A stretch of 64,000 nt of DNA from Rouxiella sp. S1S-2 (GCF_009208105.1 NZ_WFKL01000001.1:372001-436000); one strand, 5' to 3'; shown: positions 18,394 to 27,336, numbered from the stretch's first letter. The notes: generated by a model not told the origin, from the sequence alone. Numbers and translations are program-made.

Positions 18394-19716
18394 TCAGAGT
18401 GACTGGTGGCGGGTTTCTTTGGTCAGCAGCAGAGCAATCAACGTAAGCGTTGCCATTGAAGCCAGATAAACGCCGACATAAAACAGCCCGTAGTGGGTTG
18501 CCAGCCAGGTTGCAATATAAGGAGCAACGGAAGCGCCTAATATTGAAGACACATTATAGGAGAAAGATGCGCCGGTATAGCGAACTTCAGTCGGGAAAAG
18601 CTCTGGCAGCAGAGCGCCCATCGGGCCGAAGGTTAGCCCCATGACACTAAAGCCGCAGATCAGGAATACCATCACTGCACTGATTGAACCGCCGCTAATG
18701 ACTGACGGGAAAGTCAGCGCAAACAGAATAATCAGCAGTGTAATGCAAATCATGGTTTTACGGCGGCCAAATTTGTCGGCCAACTGCCCGGCAATAGGCA
18801 CCATTACACCAAAACCAATCACGCCAATCATTAGCATCAGCAGGAAGTCGTTACGAGTAATGCCCAGGCCCGCCGGCTTCGGCGTGGTGCCGTAACCGAG
18901 TGAGTAAACAGTCATGATATAAAACAGCGTGTAGGTTGCCACCATGATGAAGGTGCCCAGTACGGTAGCCTTCAGGTGTTTGCTGAACAGGCGACCAATA
19001 GGCACTTTAACCTGCTTGCCCGCCTTGGCGATTTTGGCGAATACCGGCGTTTCATGCAGAGAAACGCGCACGTAAAGACCAATCAGCACCAGCACGGCAG
19101 AAAGCAGGAACGGTATGCGCCATCCCCAGTCAATGAACTGCTGTTCTGTCAGCAGCCATGAAAGCAGCAGGAACATGCCGTTGGCAAAGAAGAAGCCGAT
19201 TGGCGCGCCTAACTGCGGGAAAGAGCCGTAAAGCGCCCGTTTTTTCGGTGGCGCATTTTCGGTCGCCAACAGCGCCGCGCCGCCCCATTCACCCCCTAGC
19301 CCGAGACCCTGACCAAAACGGGCCAGCGCCAGTAGCAGAGGAGCGAATACGCCAATGGTGGCATAGGTTGGCAGCAGGCCAATGATTACGGTTGAGATAC
19401 CCATGGTCAGCAGTGATGCAACCAGCGTGACTTTGCGGCCTACGCGGTCCCCAAAGTGGCCAAATAGTGCAGAACCGATTGGGCGTGCAATAAAGGCAAT
19501 GGCAAACGTTGCCAGTGACTGAAGCGTAGCGGCAGCAGGGTCACCCTGAGGGAAGAAAATGTGCGGGAAGACAATAACTGCCGCCGTCGCATAAATATAA
19601 AAGTCAAAAAACTCGATGGCGGTACCGATCAGTGACGCGATGATAACTTTGCCGCGAGAGTTTTGGCTAACGAGTTCCGCGTCAGCCTCGAGTTCTGGAG
19701 TGATGATGGCTTGCAT
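18394..19716 (-). CDS. yhjE: MFS metabolite transporter YhjE
   Basis: Twelve-helix major facilitator of the metabolite:H+ symporter (MHS) family, 440 aa, the same length as E. coli YhjE and strongly similar throughout. Family features are GTAIEFFDFYIYATAAVIVFP in helix 1, the loop 2-3 motif GHFGDRVGRKVTL and LGLGGEWGGAALLATENAP in helix 5. The substrate of YhjE is not established. The order yhjG / yhjE / yhjD / yhjC follows E. coli. Confidence 0.94.
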   Translation of the reverse strand: MQAIITPELEADAELVSQNSRGKVIIASLIGTAIEFFDFYIYATAAVIVFPHIFFPQGDPAAATLQSLATFAIAFIARPIGSALFGHFGDRVGRKVTLVASLLTMGISTVIIGLLPTYATIGVFAPLLLALARFGQGLGLGGEWGGAALLATENAPPKKRALYGSFPQLGAPIGFFFANGMFLLLSWLLTEQQFIDWGWRIPFLLSAVLVLIGLYVRVSLHETPVFAKIAKAGKQVKVPIGRLFSKHLKATVLGTFIMVATYTLFYIMTVYSLGYGTTPKPAGLGITRNDFLLMLMIGVIGFGVMVPIAGQLADKFGRRKTMICITLLIILFALTFPSVISGGSISAVMVFLICGFSVMGLTFGPMGALLPELFPTEVRYTGASFSYNVSSILGASVAPYIATWLATHYGLFYVGVYLASMATLTLIALLLTKETRHQSL

Positions 19717-20060
19717 AAGTGTTTCTTATTTGTTTTTTATGTAAATTGGTTTGTTTAAAAAAATCATCTTAAGCACTGCCTAAAGGAGTTTCAACTGACC
19801 AAAAGGTGCATGAAACGGGGTTTTCGGCTGAAATGGGAGATTCATCCATAAACAGTCGTGATGGGTAGTCATAAGTTTGTCGAATGATTTATTTTCAGAG
19901 TAACATTCTGTAAAAGAGTGAAAGAAAAGTGAGTGGGGTAGTGGGTTATTCTGGCTTTTGCGGCGGGTGAGTGGTTGTTTTAGTGTTATATTCTGGTTTT
20001 TAGCCTGATAATCAGAGTTTCATGCCAAACAGTCGGCGCTGTCTGGCATGAAGGGGTTGG
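19717..20060 (-). promoter_or_regulatory. yhjD-yhjE intergenic region with terminator hairpin
   Basis: These 344 bases hold the yhjE promoter region (A+T-rich at 19717-19800) and, close to the yhjD stop, a 14-bp stem with one mismatch (20019-20032 with 20039-20052, core CATGCCA/TGGCATG) that probably terminates yhjD. No gene is visible. Confidence 0.5.
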
Positions 20061-21074
20061 TTAAGGCTTGTGAGCGTGTTCCACGTCGGGCATCGGTGGG
20101 TCATCACTGTAGCGTGCAGTGGCTATCCAGGCTGCGCAAAATAGCGTGAGGCGCGCGAAGAAGTAGAAGAAAGCCATCAGGCCGATAACAGACCCAAAGG
20201 CCGCCCCCGACGGTGAGCTGGCTAAACGAGGCAGCATCATAGTCATGATAAATTTAATCACTTCAAAGCCGATAGCGGCGATCAGCGTACCGCGCAACAG
20301 CGCCTTTTTTCTCGGCTTGTGTCGCGGCAATATCCAGAAAATCCACAGAAATAACAGATAATTGGCGGCTATGGAGATGATCAGCGTAATGACGGTCATC
20401 ACCGGACGAAGCCACTCGATGCCACCCAGACCCAACGCATCAACAATGCTTTGCTGAGCAGAACCGGCAATTGAGGTTAGCGACAGCGTAATAATCAGCG
20501 CCAACACCAGCCCGGTCAGCGAGACAAAATCGCGCAGATAGCGAGTATAAATTTTCTCCTGATCCTGAGGATTTCGCTCCCACACGTCTCGCGACTGGGC
20601 GCGGATTGCCTCTCGCAGGTTACCCATCCAGCTTATCCCGGAATACAGCGCGATAAGCAGTCCCGATAATCCCACCGCCGTTCTTTGCTGAATGGCCGTA
20701 TTCACCGTGCTCTTAAGCGTATTGGCCAGGTTTGGGTCACTGATGCTACTGACGATTTTGTTGATAAGCTTCGCCAACAGATCGGGATTGGAGGCCAGCA
20801 CGAAACCGACAGCGGCAAAAGAGACCATCAAAATCGGGATAAGCGACAAGAATGAGAAGTAGGTGATTGCGGCCCCAAACTGGCTGCCCAATCTGTCGTT
20901 AAACCTGTCGGCTGCGCGCAGCAGATGCGCTACCCAATGCCAGGCCTGAACCCTGCTGACCAGGCGTGAAAACCCCGTCAGGGTAGCATCCACCTTTTTA
21001 TTGCCTGTTTTGATATTGATCAGCGGCTTTTCGCTGTCTTGTGGTGTCATTTTTTCTTTTGTGGGTAATGGCAT
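20061..21074 (-). CDS. yhjD: YihY/BrkB-family inner membrane protein YhjD
   Basis: Polytopic inner-membrane protein of the YihY/virulence factor BrkB family, 337 aa (E. coli YhjD 337). About six membrane helices are visible, with family motifs LGSQFGAAITYFSFLSLIPILMVSF, WMGNLREAIRAQSRDVWER and GAAFGSVIGLMAFFYFFARLTLFCAAW. In E. coli a point mutation in yhjD permits growth with Kdo-free lipid A precursors, so a role in exporting lipid A precursor has been proposed. The true substrate is unknown. Confidence 0.93.
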   Translation of the reverse strand: MPLPTKEKMTPQDSEKPLINIKTGNKKVDATLTGFSRLVSRVQAWHWVAHLLRAADRFNDRLGSQFGAAITYFSFLSLIPILMVSFAAVGFVLASNPDLLAKLINKIVSSISDPNLANTLKSTVNTAIQQRTAVGLSGLLIALYSGISWMGNLREAIRAQSRDVWERNPQDQEKIYTRYLRDFVSLTGLVLALIITLSLTSIAGSAQQSIVDALGLGGIEWLRPVMTVITLIISIAANYLLFLWIFWILPRHKPRKKALLRGTLIAAIGFEVIKFIMTMMLPRLASSPSGAAFGSVIGLMAFFYFFARLTLFCAAWIATARYSDDPPMPDVEHAHKP

Positions 21075-21174
21075 TAATCCACTCAGTCCTTAGTGTTGTT
21101 CAAGTTCCAGCATTAAGTATAGCTATCATCTGCTTTTATGGCCCGTTATGCAGTAAATCACCGTTATAAAAAGC

Positions 21175-22074
21175 TTATGCAATAGAGGCTTGCATGATTT
21201 CACTCAGCCAATCCATCAAGATTTTTACCCGGCGCGAGATATGCCGACGGTGTGGATACACCAGCGTGACCGGCATTGGCGGCGCCTTAAACCGCGGCAA
21301 AATACTCACCAATTGCCCGTTTGCAAGATAAGGGCGAATGCCGATTATTGGCACCTGAATAATGCCAAGCCCCGACAGGCAGGCCACCACGTAGGTTTCA
21401 GTGCTGTTCACTGTTATGGCGCCGCCGCATTTAACGATTTTCAGCTCTTTGCCATCGAGATACTCAAAATCACTGCTGCGGCTGCGCAGTGCCTGATCGT
21501 AGTTCACCATGGCATGCTGCGCGAGTTGGTCCGGGTGGTCTGGCGTGCCGTAACGCTGCAAATAGTCCGGACTGGCGCAGTTGATCACGCTAAGGTGCCC
21601 CAGCGGGCGGGCAATCAATCCGGAGTCTTTCAACTGGCCGACGCTGATTACGCAGTCAAAGCCTTCGCGAACCACGTCCACACGATGGTCGGTGCTGCTC
21701 AGCTCTATTTCCAGCGCCGGATAGCGGTTGAGAAACTCGGCCAATCGCGGTAACACCATGTGCGTCGCCATCGTGAGCGGCATATCCACTCGTAACTTGC
21801 CGCTGACCGTGGTGGGATTGGACTGGAACATTGATTCAAGCTCGTCCATGTTGGCCAACAGCTCTTTGCAGCGCTCATAGAAAATTTGTCCGTCCTGCGT
21901 CAACTGCACTCGACGAGTCGAACGATGTAACAGGCGCGCCGACATTCTGCTTTCAAGCTGTTGGATCAAGCGCGAGACGCTGCCCTTAGGTAAGCCCAAA
22001 CTCTCGGCGGCGCGCGTAAAATTACTGAGTTCAGCTACGCGGACAAAAACCTGCATTGATTGAATTTTATCCAC
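21175..22074 (-). CDS. yhjC: LysR-family transcriptional regulator YhjC
   Basis: LysR-type regulator, 299 aa when started at the GTG at 22074, which follows GAGGA by 4-5 nt and gives (M)DKIQSMQVFVRVAEL, the same start and length as E. coli YhjC. An in-frame ATG at 22128 with no good ribosome binding site is the alternative (317 aa). The winged HTH spans about residues 1-60 (TRAAESLGLPKGSVSRLIQQLE), followed by a type 2 periplasmic-binding-like effector domain. It is divergent from the dehydrogenase at 22202, which is its most likely target. Confidence 0.9.
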   Translation of the reverse strand: MDKIQSMQVFVRVAELSNFTRAAESLGLPKGSVSRLIQQLESRMSARLLHRSTRRVQLTQDGQIFYERCKELLANMDELESMFQSNPTTVSGKLRVDMPLTMATHMVLPRLAEFLNRYPALEIELSSTDHRVDVVREGFDCVISVGQLKDSGLIARPLGHLSVINCASPDYLQRYGTPDHPDQLAQHAMVNYDQALRSRSSDFEYLDGKELKIVKCGGAITVNSTETYVVACLSGLGIIQVPIIGIRPYLANGQLVSILPRFKAPPMPVTLVYPHRRHISRRVKILMDWLSEIMQASIA

Positions 22075-22201
22075 ATCTTCCTCACTAAAATCGCTGATTG
22101 TTGTTTCTATTGAGACAGTGAAACTCATTTTAGACTATTTATCCTTCTCTTCGACTCCAATAGGCTGTTTATCACACAACGTTGCAATTCTGGAGTCCTG
22201 A

Positions 22202-22960
22202 ATGAGCAAAAAAATAGCAATAGTTACCGGCGGCAGTCGTGGATTGGGTAAAAACGCGGCATTAAAGCTGGCAGAACAAGGTATTGACGTCATTTTAACT
22301 TACAACAGTCAGCGCGAAGAGGCTGAGGCAGTCGTGCGTGAAATTGAAGCTAAAGGGGCAAAAGCCGTCGCCCTGCAGCTTAACGTCGTCGAAAGTGCCA
22401 CCTTTGACCATTTCGTGGCGCAAACTCAATCTCAGCTTGAGAGTGTGTGGCAGCGTAAAAACGTTGATTTTCTGGTTAACAACGCCGGGATCGGCATTAA
22501 CGCTCCTTTCACCGAGACCAGCGAAGAGCAGTTTGACCTGCTGATGAATATTCACCTTAAAGCCCCGTTTTTCCTGACCCAAAAACTGTTGCCACTCATT
22601 GCAGACGGTGGGCGTGTGCTCAACGTTTCTTCCGGGCTGACGCGTTTTTGCCTGCCGGGATATTCGGCCTACGCCACGATGAAAGGTGCAATGGAAGTGC
22701 TGACACGCTACCAGGCCAAAGAGCTTGGCGCGCGCGGAATTTCGGTAAATATTTTGGCGCCTGGCGCGATTGAAACTGATTTTGGCGGCGGAACGGTTCG
22801 TGACAACCAGCAGGTAAATCAGTACATTGCTCAAAATACCGCCTTAGGTCGTGTTGGCATGCCTGACGACATCGGCGATATGGTGGTGATGCTGTTAAGT
22901 GAGCAAAGCGGCTGGGTAAACGGCCAACGTATCGAGGCATCGGGCGGTATGTTCTTGTAA
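22202..22960 (+). CDS. Short-chain dehydrogenase/reductase (SDR)
   Basis: Classical SDR oxidoreductase of 252 aa. The NAD(P) motif TGGSRGLG is at residues 9-16, NNAG at 93-96, the catalytic Ser is in NVSSG near 143, and YATMK gives Tyr157/Lys161. The pattern resembles 3-oxoacyl reductases and sugar/steroid-type SDRs, and the substrate cannot be read from sequence. The ATG follows GGAG. It is divergent from the LysR regulator, a common regulator-target layout, and a GNAT gene follows after 49 nt. Confidence 0.88.
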   Translation: MSKKIAIVTGGSRGLGKNAALKLAEQGIDVILTYNSQREEAEAVVREIEAKGAKAVALQLNVVESATFDHFVAQTQSQLESVWQRKNVDFLVNNAGIGINAPFTETSEEQFDLLMNIHLKAPFFLTQKLLPLIADGGRVLNVSSGLTRFCLPGYSAYATMKGAMEVLTRYQAKELGARGISVNILAPGAIETDFGGGTVRDNQQVNQYIAQNTALGRVGMPDDIGDMVVMLLSEQSGWVNGQRIEASGGMFL

Positions 22961-23009
22961 GAAATGTTGCAACGGCGCAGCATAACCTATAGAAAGAAAA
23001 GGAGTTCAT

Positions 23010-23570
23010 ATGCTGACTATTTCTACGCCGGTGCTTGAAACTGCGCGTCTGGTGCTACAACCCTTGACGGCGAACGATGCGCCGATTATTCAGCGTGTCT
23101 TTCCGCATTGGGAAATTGTGCAATATCTTGCCGCCACGGTTCCCTGGCCGTTTCCGGACAACGGCGCGCATCACTATGTTAATAATGTTGCGCTGGCTTC
23201 AACGGCTGCGGGAACCGGCTGGTTCTGGACCCTTCGCCGCAAAAGTGCGCCAGCAGAGCTTATCGGTGTGATTTGCCTGACCGATACCGAAGATAACAAC
23301 CGCGGTTTTTGGTTGCTACCGCCTTGGCAGGGGCAGGGTCTGATGGCCGAAGCCAGTATGGCGGTCACCGACTATTGGTTTAATACGCTAAATCGTGAAG
23401 TGCTGCGCGCGCCCAAAGCCAAGCTTAACGAAGCCTCACGACGCATTTCACGCGCCAGCGGCATGCGGCTGATAAAAACCGAAAAGAAGGCCTACGTCGG
23501 GGGCGAATTTGATTCAGAACTGTGGGAAATAACCCGCGATGAGTGGAATAATTTGCACCACAAAAAATAA
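23010..23570 (+). CDS. GNAT-family N-acetyltransferase (RimJ/RimL-like)
   Basis: GNAT acyltransferase of 186 aa, resembling the RimJ/RimL type that acetylates amino groups with acetyl-CoA. Visible features are the N-terminal LETARLVLQPLTANDA strand-helix, and the acetyl-CoA region around GFWLLPPWQGQGLMAEA (near residue 100) where the Q/R-x-x-G-x-G/A loop is expected. The target molecule is unknown. A strong AAGGAG precedes the ATG. It may be cotranscribed with the SDR gene upstream. Confidence 0.85.
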   Translation: MLTISTPVLETARLVLQPLTANDAPIIQRVFPHWEIVQYLAATVPWPFPDNGAHHYVNNVALASTAAGTGWFWTLRRKSAPAELIGVICLTDTEDNNRGFWLLPPWQGQGLMAEASMAVTDYWFNTLNREVLRAPKAKLNEASRRISRASGMRLIKTEKKAYVGGEFDSELWEITRDEWNNLHHKK

Positions 23571-23596
23571 TTCAAAAATCCTCGAATAGAACTCAG

Positions 23597-23674
23597 CCCC
23601 TAGGTGTTTACTCAATATCCGTCGAACTTGAAGCAGCATCGACACATATTTTGGATATTTTAAATCACCTGGGG
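23597..23674. repeat. Imperfect inverted-repeat element (MITE-like)
   Basis: A 78-bp intergenic element has outer arms CCCCTAGGTG (23597-23606) and CACCTGGGG (23666-23674), continuing inward through CAATATCC and GGATATT. A nested GTCGA/TCGAC pair surrounds CTTGAAGCAGC. The core resembles intergenic repeats with a TTCAAGTT motif that I recall from Yersinia and Serratia genomes. It lies between a GNAT gene and the cytochrome b561 gene. Only one copy is visible in this window. Confidence 0.45.
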
Positions 23675-23681
23675 CACGACT

Positions 23682-24254
23682 ATGCAAACCACACAGCTTC
23701 AACCTTCGCGAAAGCGATACGATCACCTGACTATATTGCTGCATTGGCTCACCGCCCTGTGCGTGATCTTTCTGTTTGCCAGTGCCCATATTTGGGAGGT
23801 GCTGGAGCGTGGAACGCCGTTAAGAAAAGGGCTACAGTCGGTGCACATCTCCGTGGGCATCCTGTTGGCCGTGGTGATTATCTGGCGTCTTGTCTGGCGC
23901 ATGACTCACCGAACTAAACTTGATGAAATTCCTATGCCGCGCACGCTATCACTGGTGTCGAAGCTAACGCATTGGGCGCTTTATGGCCTACTGCTGACGC
24001 AGATTACCCTTGGATTTTTATTCCGCTGGGCGCAGGGCGAACCTTTCTATTTCTTCTCGATATTTCCTATTCCCGATGTTTTTGGCATCGACTCCTCTTT
24101 GCGCCGCACCTTTGGCATGTTGCACAACAACGTCGCCTGGGCGCTGGTTATTCTGGCCGGTTTACACGCGCTGGCCGCATTGTTTCACCACTATGTACTG
24201 CGTGACGGTGTTTTAAGGCGGATGTTATCCACTACTGACAGGACGGCACCATGA
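23682..24254 (+). CDS. Cytochrome b561
   Basis: Four-helix, di-haem b inner-membrane electron carrier of the bacterial cytochrome b561 family, 190 aa. Haem-ligand histidine candidates occur in HLTILLHWLTALC (helix 1), VHISVGILL (helix 2), LTHWALYGLLL (helix 3) and GLHALAALFHHYVLRD (helix 4). Such proteins pass electrons between quinones and periplasmic partners or oxidants. The stop overlaps the next gene by 4 nt (ATGA), and the sigma/anti-sigma pair follows, so it may be part of an ECF-controlled redox module. Confidence 0.88.
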   Translation: MQTTQLQPSRKRYDHLTILLHWLTALCVIFLFASAHIWEVLERGTPLRKGLQSVHISVGILLAVVIIWRLVWRMTHRTKLDEIPMPRTLSLVSKLTHWALYGLLLTQITLGFLFRWAQGEPFYFFSIFPIPDVFGIDSSLRRTFGMLHNNVAWALVILAGLHALAALFHHYVLRDGVLRRMLSTTDRTAP

Positions 24255-24814
24255 AACTATTTACAGTAACTCATCTTTTCACCGTAAAAAAACTCACCCG
24301 ACCCCTGCTGTTGCTAACCTTGGTTAGCGGGCTTTCAGGTTGGACATTAGCGGCTCATGCGATGGGCGATGATTCTAAAAAAACGCCGGACTGCCCGAAG
24401 GGTCAGGTTTATGACAGTAAAACTAAAGCCTGCATGATTGAAAAAAGCAGCATGCTTTCAGATGAAGACAGAACGCAGTATGCCTATCATCTGGCGAAAA
24501 CCGGGCGCTATCAGCAGGCATTAAACCTGTTGGACACGCTGAAACAACCTAATACTAAAGAGGCGTGGAATTATCGCGGCTATGCCACGCGAAAATTGGG
24601 GCGCACAGATGAGGGTATCGGCTATTATCAGAAATCAATTGCTCTTGACGCCAAGTACAGCCTGGTACGTGAGTATCTTGGTGAAGCCTACATGATCAAG
24701 GGCCGACCTGATTTAGCCAAGGCACAGTTGGCGACCATAAAATCGCTGTGCGGCACCGGATGTGAAGAGTACCGGGACTTGCATGCGGCAATACAAGGGC
24801 ACCCTGAATCCTGA
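24251..24814 (+). CDS. Secreted TPR-repeat protein
   Basis: Predicted periplasmic protein of 187 aa. A signal peptide spans about residues 1-37 (RPLLLLTLVSGLSGWTLAAHA). A short cysteine-bearing segment (CPKGQVYDSKTKACM) follows and may form a disulfide. Tetratricopeptide-type helices occupy about residues 70-170 (YHLAKTGRYQQALNLLDTL, AWNYRGYATRKLGRTDEG). TPR domains bind other proteins. It overlaps the cytochrome b561 gene and ends 6 nt before the sigma factor gene, so it is probably cotranscribed and could be a partner of the cytochrome. Its function is unknown. Confidence 0.8.
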   Translation: MKLFTVTHLFTVKKLTRPLLLLTLVSGLSGWTLAAHAMGDDSKKTPDCPKGQVYDSKTKACMIEKSSMLSDEDRTQYAYHLAKTGRYQQALNLLDTLKQPNTKEAWNYRGYATRKLGRTDEGIGYYQKSIALDAKYSLVREYLGEAYMIKGRPDLAKAQLATIKSLCGTGCEEYRDLHAAIQGHPES

Positions 24815-24820
24815 TGCAGG

Positions 24821-25369
24821 GTGCCTGATAACCTGAGGCAACCAGAAATTACCCCTCACGACCTGCGTAATGAGCTTAGTCTTTGTCTGGCGCGTTTATG
24901 GCGTTACGCCATGGTGTTGTCTAAAAAACGCGACGTGGCGGATGATTTGGTTCAGGCCACCTGCGTTCGCGCACTTGAGCGTGGGCAGCAGGTTGAGGCC
25001 GGTTCGCGGGTTGACCGCTGGTTTTTCTCTATTCTGCATTCGATTTGGATCAACGAAACGCGTGCTCAGCAGGTGCGTCGGGGACAGGGTTTCGTTGATA
25101 TTGATGAACTTGATGCCGCACCTGATGAATTTGACAATCAGCGGCAGGCCAATCAGGTGATGCAGCGTGTCAATCAACTCCCCGAGGCGCAAAGGAATGC
25201 GGTGTTTTTAGTTTATGTCGAAGGTTTTACCTATCTGGAGGCGGCGCAAACTCTTGATGTGCCTATTGGAACTATCATGAGTCGGCTGGCAAGCGCCCGA
25301 CAGACACTGGCAAAAGGCGCCGCCGAGCCGAGGGCTCTGTCTCAACGGGGAGAAAATCATGACCGATAA
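24821..25369 (+). CDS. ECF-family RNA polymerase sigma factor
   Basis: Extracytoplasmic-function sigma factor of 182 aa. Region 2 (about residues 18-80) contains LWRYAMVLSKKRDVADDLVQATCVRAL and DRWFFSILHSIWINE. Region 4 (about 120-170) contains LPEAQRNAVFLVYVEGFTYLEAAQTLDVPIGTIMSRLASAR. The only possible start is the GTG at 24821, just after an in-frame stop and without a strong ribosome binding site, so translational coupling to the TPR gene is likely. The 3' end overlaps the anti-sigma gene by 11 nt. The stimulus is unknown; neighbours suggest a redox or membrane signal. Confidence 0.88.
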   Translation: MPDNLRQPEITPHDLRNELSLCLARLWRYAMVLSKKRDVADDLVQATCVRALERGQQVEAGSRVDRWFFSILHSIWINETRAQQVRRGQGFVDIDELDAAPDEFDNQRQANQVMQRVNQLPEAQRNAVFLVYVEGFTYLEAAQTLDVPIGTIMSRLASARQTLAKGAAEPRALSQRGENHDR

Positions 25370-26150
25370 TATTTCATCATCTCCGATTGCCGACACCCTG
25401 CTGGTGGCATATCTCGATAATGAACTCAGCGCTGAGCAGCAACATGCGCTCGAAAGGCGTTTGCAGCAGGACCCGCAGTTGGCAAGCAGGTTAGCTTATC
25501 TTCATCAAAGCCAGTTTGATTTTGTATCAGCCTTTGAGCCTCTGCTTGAGCAGGCGCCGTTGGTTGAACTGCAGTCTACATTGGATAAACTGACAGAAAA
25601 ACCCCTGTTTCAGCAAAGTAATAATGGCGTGAGTCGCCGTAGTTTACTGGCGGCGGCGGTGAGCTTTTTGGTTATAGGCACGGGTGTCGGACGTTATGTA
25701 TTGGCTCCAGTGCCTGACAATCAGGACAATAATTGGCGTAGCCTGGTTGCCCAATACATGTCGCTTTACAGCGCCGATACGCTGGCCGATATTCCTGACT
25801 CCCCGGCGCAACAGCAGGTTGAGCTAGACCGCGTAGCCAAAGAAGTCGGGATCGGATTAACGCCACAGCAGCTGCAACTCAAGGGTGCGCAGCTTAAGAA
25901 CGCGCGCATTCTGCGCTATGACGAATACAACATCGCACAAATCTCCTGGCTGGACGAAAAGTACGGGCCGCTGGCGCTGTGTATAACGCGCAGCGATCGT
26001 TCCAAAAATATTCAGCAGACGGCAGAAGTTCGTCGAGGAATGAATGTTGTTTATTGGCGTCGGGAAGGTTTTAATTTCATGCTGATCGGTCATGCTCCGG
26101 CGAGTGATATTCAGCAGCAGGGAATACATCTGTTGAATACTATTTCATGA
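25359..26150 (+). CDS. Membrane-anchored anti-sigma factor
   Basis: Cognate inhibitor of the preceding ECF sigma factor, inferred from overlap and architecture; 263 aa. The N-terminal part (residues 1-60, LVAYLDNELSAEQQHALERRL) is an anti-sigma-like helical domain without the HxxxCxxC zinc motif. One membrane helix follows SRRSLLAAAVSFLVIGTGVG near residues 93-112, and the remaining C-terminal half would be periplasmic, with LTPQQLQLKGAQL and RRGMNVVYWRREGFNFMLIG. The SRRSLL segment before the helix resembles a twin-arginine motif, but a charged stop-transfer-type anchor is just as likely. Confidence 0.82.
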   Translation: MTDNISSSPIADTLLVAYLDNELSAEQQHALERRLQQDPQLASRLAYLHQSQFDFVSAFEPLLEQAPLVELQSTLDKLTEKPLFQQSNNGVSRRSLLAAAVSFLVIGTGVGRYVLAPVPDNQDNNWRSLVAQYMSLYSADTLADIPDSPAQQQVELDRVAKEVGIGLTPQQLQLKGAQLKNARILRYDEYNIAQISWLDEKYGPLALCITRSDRSKNIQQTAEVRRGMNVVYWRREGFNFMLIGHAPASDIQQQGIHLLNTIS

Positions 26151-26603
26151 CGCCATTATCATCATGCGAAATCACTATTATGCAAAACCATGCGCCATAA
26201 GGATCGTGATTTTACACGTATCAAGCAGATCGTTTTATCAAAACGATATTTTAAAAAAACGATTTAGCCATTGTTTTTCTATGTAACGATATTGTTATTC
26301 GTTTGTTTAAACAGATGTGCGCATTTGGTTACCTATTCCAGTACATTTGTTACATTTAAGATGCGAAAACCCTGCCCTAAATCGTGACGCCCCTCCCAAA
26401 TAACCCTATTATTAGTCCGATTTGATGAAATTCACGCAATTTCCACTAGGTCATGCTCATTTTTTGCTCTAGGGATGATTTTGGCTGAACCGGTTTTTTG
26501 ATTTGGTTAGCTAAAAGCCAGTGGGTGAAAAGTAGTCAAGGGGTGGCTGTTTATTAAAAAACGCCCTTTTTTAATATCGAGCAATGTGTCAGTAAGAGGC
26601 AAT
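26151..26603 (+). promoter_or_regulatory. Intergenic region before the FAD dehydrogenase genes
   Basis: These 453 bases are A+T-rich, with repeated AACGAT/ATCGTT-type words around 26228-26310, and must hold the promoter for the dehydrogenase operon. I see no open frame with a ribosome binding site and no recognisable operator or ECF promoter match. Confidence 0.4.
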
Positions 26604-27176
26604 ATGAAAGACAATAATAATTCAGAAGAAAAATCTGATCTCAGCGCGAGTGGCCGATTTCGTCGAAATTTACTTTCGCGTTCAGGCTCGTTAATCGCCG
26701 GATTTGCCTTGGTTTCCGGTGGATTAACCGCCGTTCCCGCTTTGGCCAGCACGGAAAATAATGACGCCTCAGATTTCACCGCATTTATTCGTTTATCACG
26801 GTTACTTACCGGACATAATAGTTTGGATATCCAGCTCGGTGAGCGTTTATATTCCGCCATGTGTCAGCAAAATGCCCAGTTTGCCGGGTGGGTTAAACAG
26901 TTGTCTGATTACGTTCAGCAGAACAATATTCCCGACGTTGAAACACTGGACGAAAAATTAAAACAGCAACCTCTGCATGAGCCGATGATGGCGATCGTCA
27001 AAGCGTGGTACAGCGGCGTTATTGAACCTGGCTATCACGCCACGGTTTACGGTTATCAACAGGCGTTGATGTACCAGATCCCACGTGACGGCATGGTCAT
27101 TCCAACCTACGCGCACAATGGACCCGATTATTGGGTGGCAAACCCGCCTCCGGTTGACCGACTGCTGACCTTTTAA
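26604..27176 (+). CDS. Membrane-bound FAD dehydrogenase small (gamma) subunit
   Basis: Small subunit of the sorbitol/gluconate 2-dehydrogenase subunit 3 type, 190 aa from the ATG at 26604, which follows AGAGG by 4 nt; an ATG six codons earlier is less likely. The N-terminus GRFRRNLLSRSGSLIAGFALVSGG resembles a twin-arginine (Tat) signal. In this family the small subunit chaperones the FAD subunit and carries it across the membrane folded. Conserved elements include HEPMMAIVKAWYSGVI and the C-terminal NPPPVDRLLTF. The cytochrome c subunit follows after 160 nt with a small hairpin (AGCTCG/CGAGCT, 27182-27201). Confidence 0.82.
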   Translation: MKDNNNSEEKSDLSASGRFRRNLLSRSGSLIAGFALVSGGLTAVPALASTENNDASDFTAFIRLSRLLTGHNSLDIQLGERLYSAMCQQNAQFAGWVKQLSDYVQQNNIPDVETLDEKLKQQPLHEPMMAIVKAWYSGVIEPGYHATVYGYQQALMYQIPRDGMVIPTYAHNGPDYWVANPPPVDRLLTF

Positions 27177-27336
27177 TCAATAGCTCGTTACCGTGCGAGC
27201 TGGGATACCGGCGTTAATTCACCGGAAAGCGCGGTCGACTTTACAAATTTTCACGTCTGAAAGGTTTTTTCAAAAGGAATAAGCCTGCGGCCTCTTTTGC
27301 CCTAAATTCAGCGCGTAGTTATTAATATTGAGAATA

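Noticed and set aside
22153..22197. Inverted repeat GACTCCA...TGGAGTC spanning the yhjC/SDR gap
   Set aside because: A 7-bp repeat with 31-nt spacing includes the ribosome binding site of the SDR gene and is likely to be chance; no LysR T-N11-A box was convincing.
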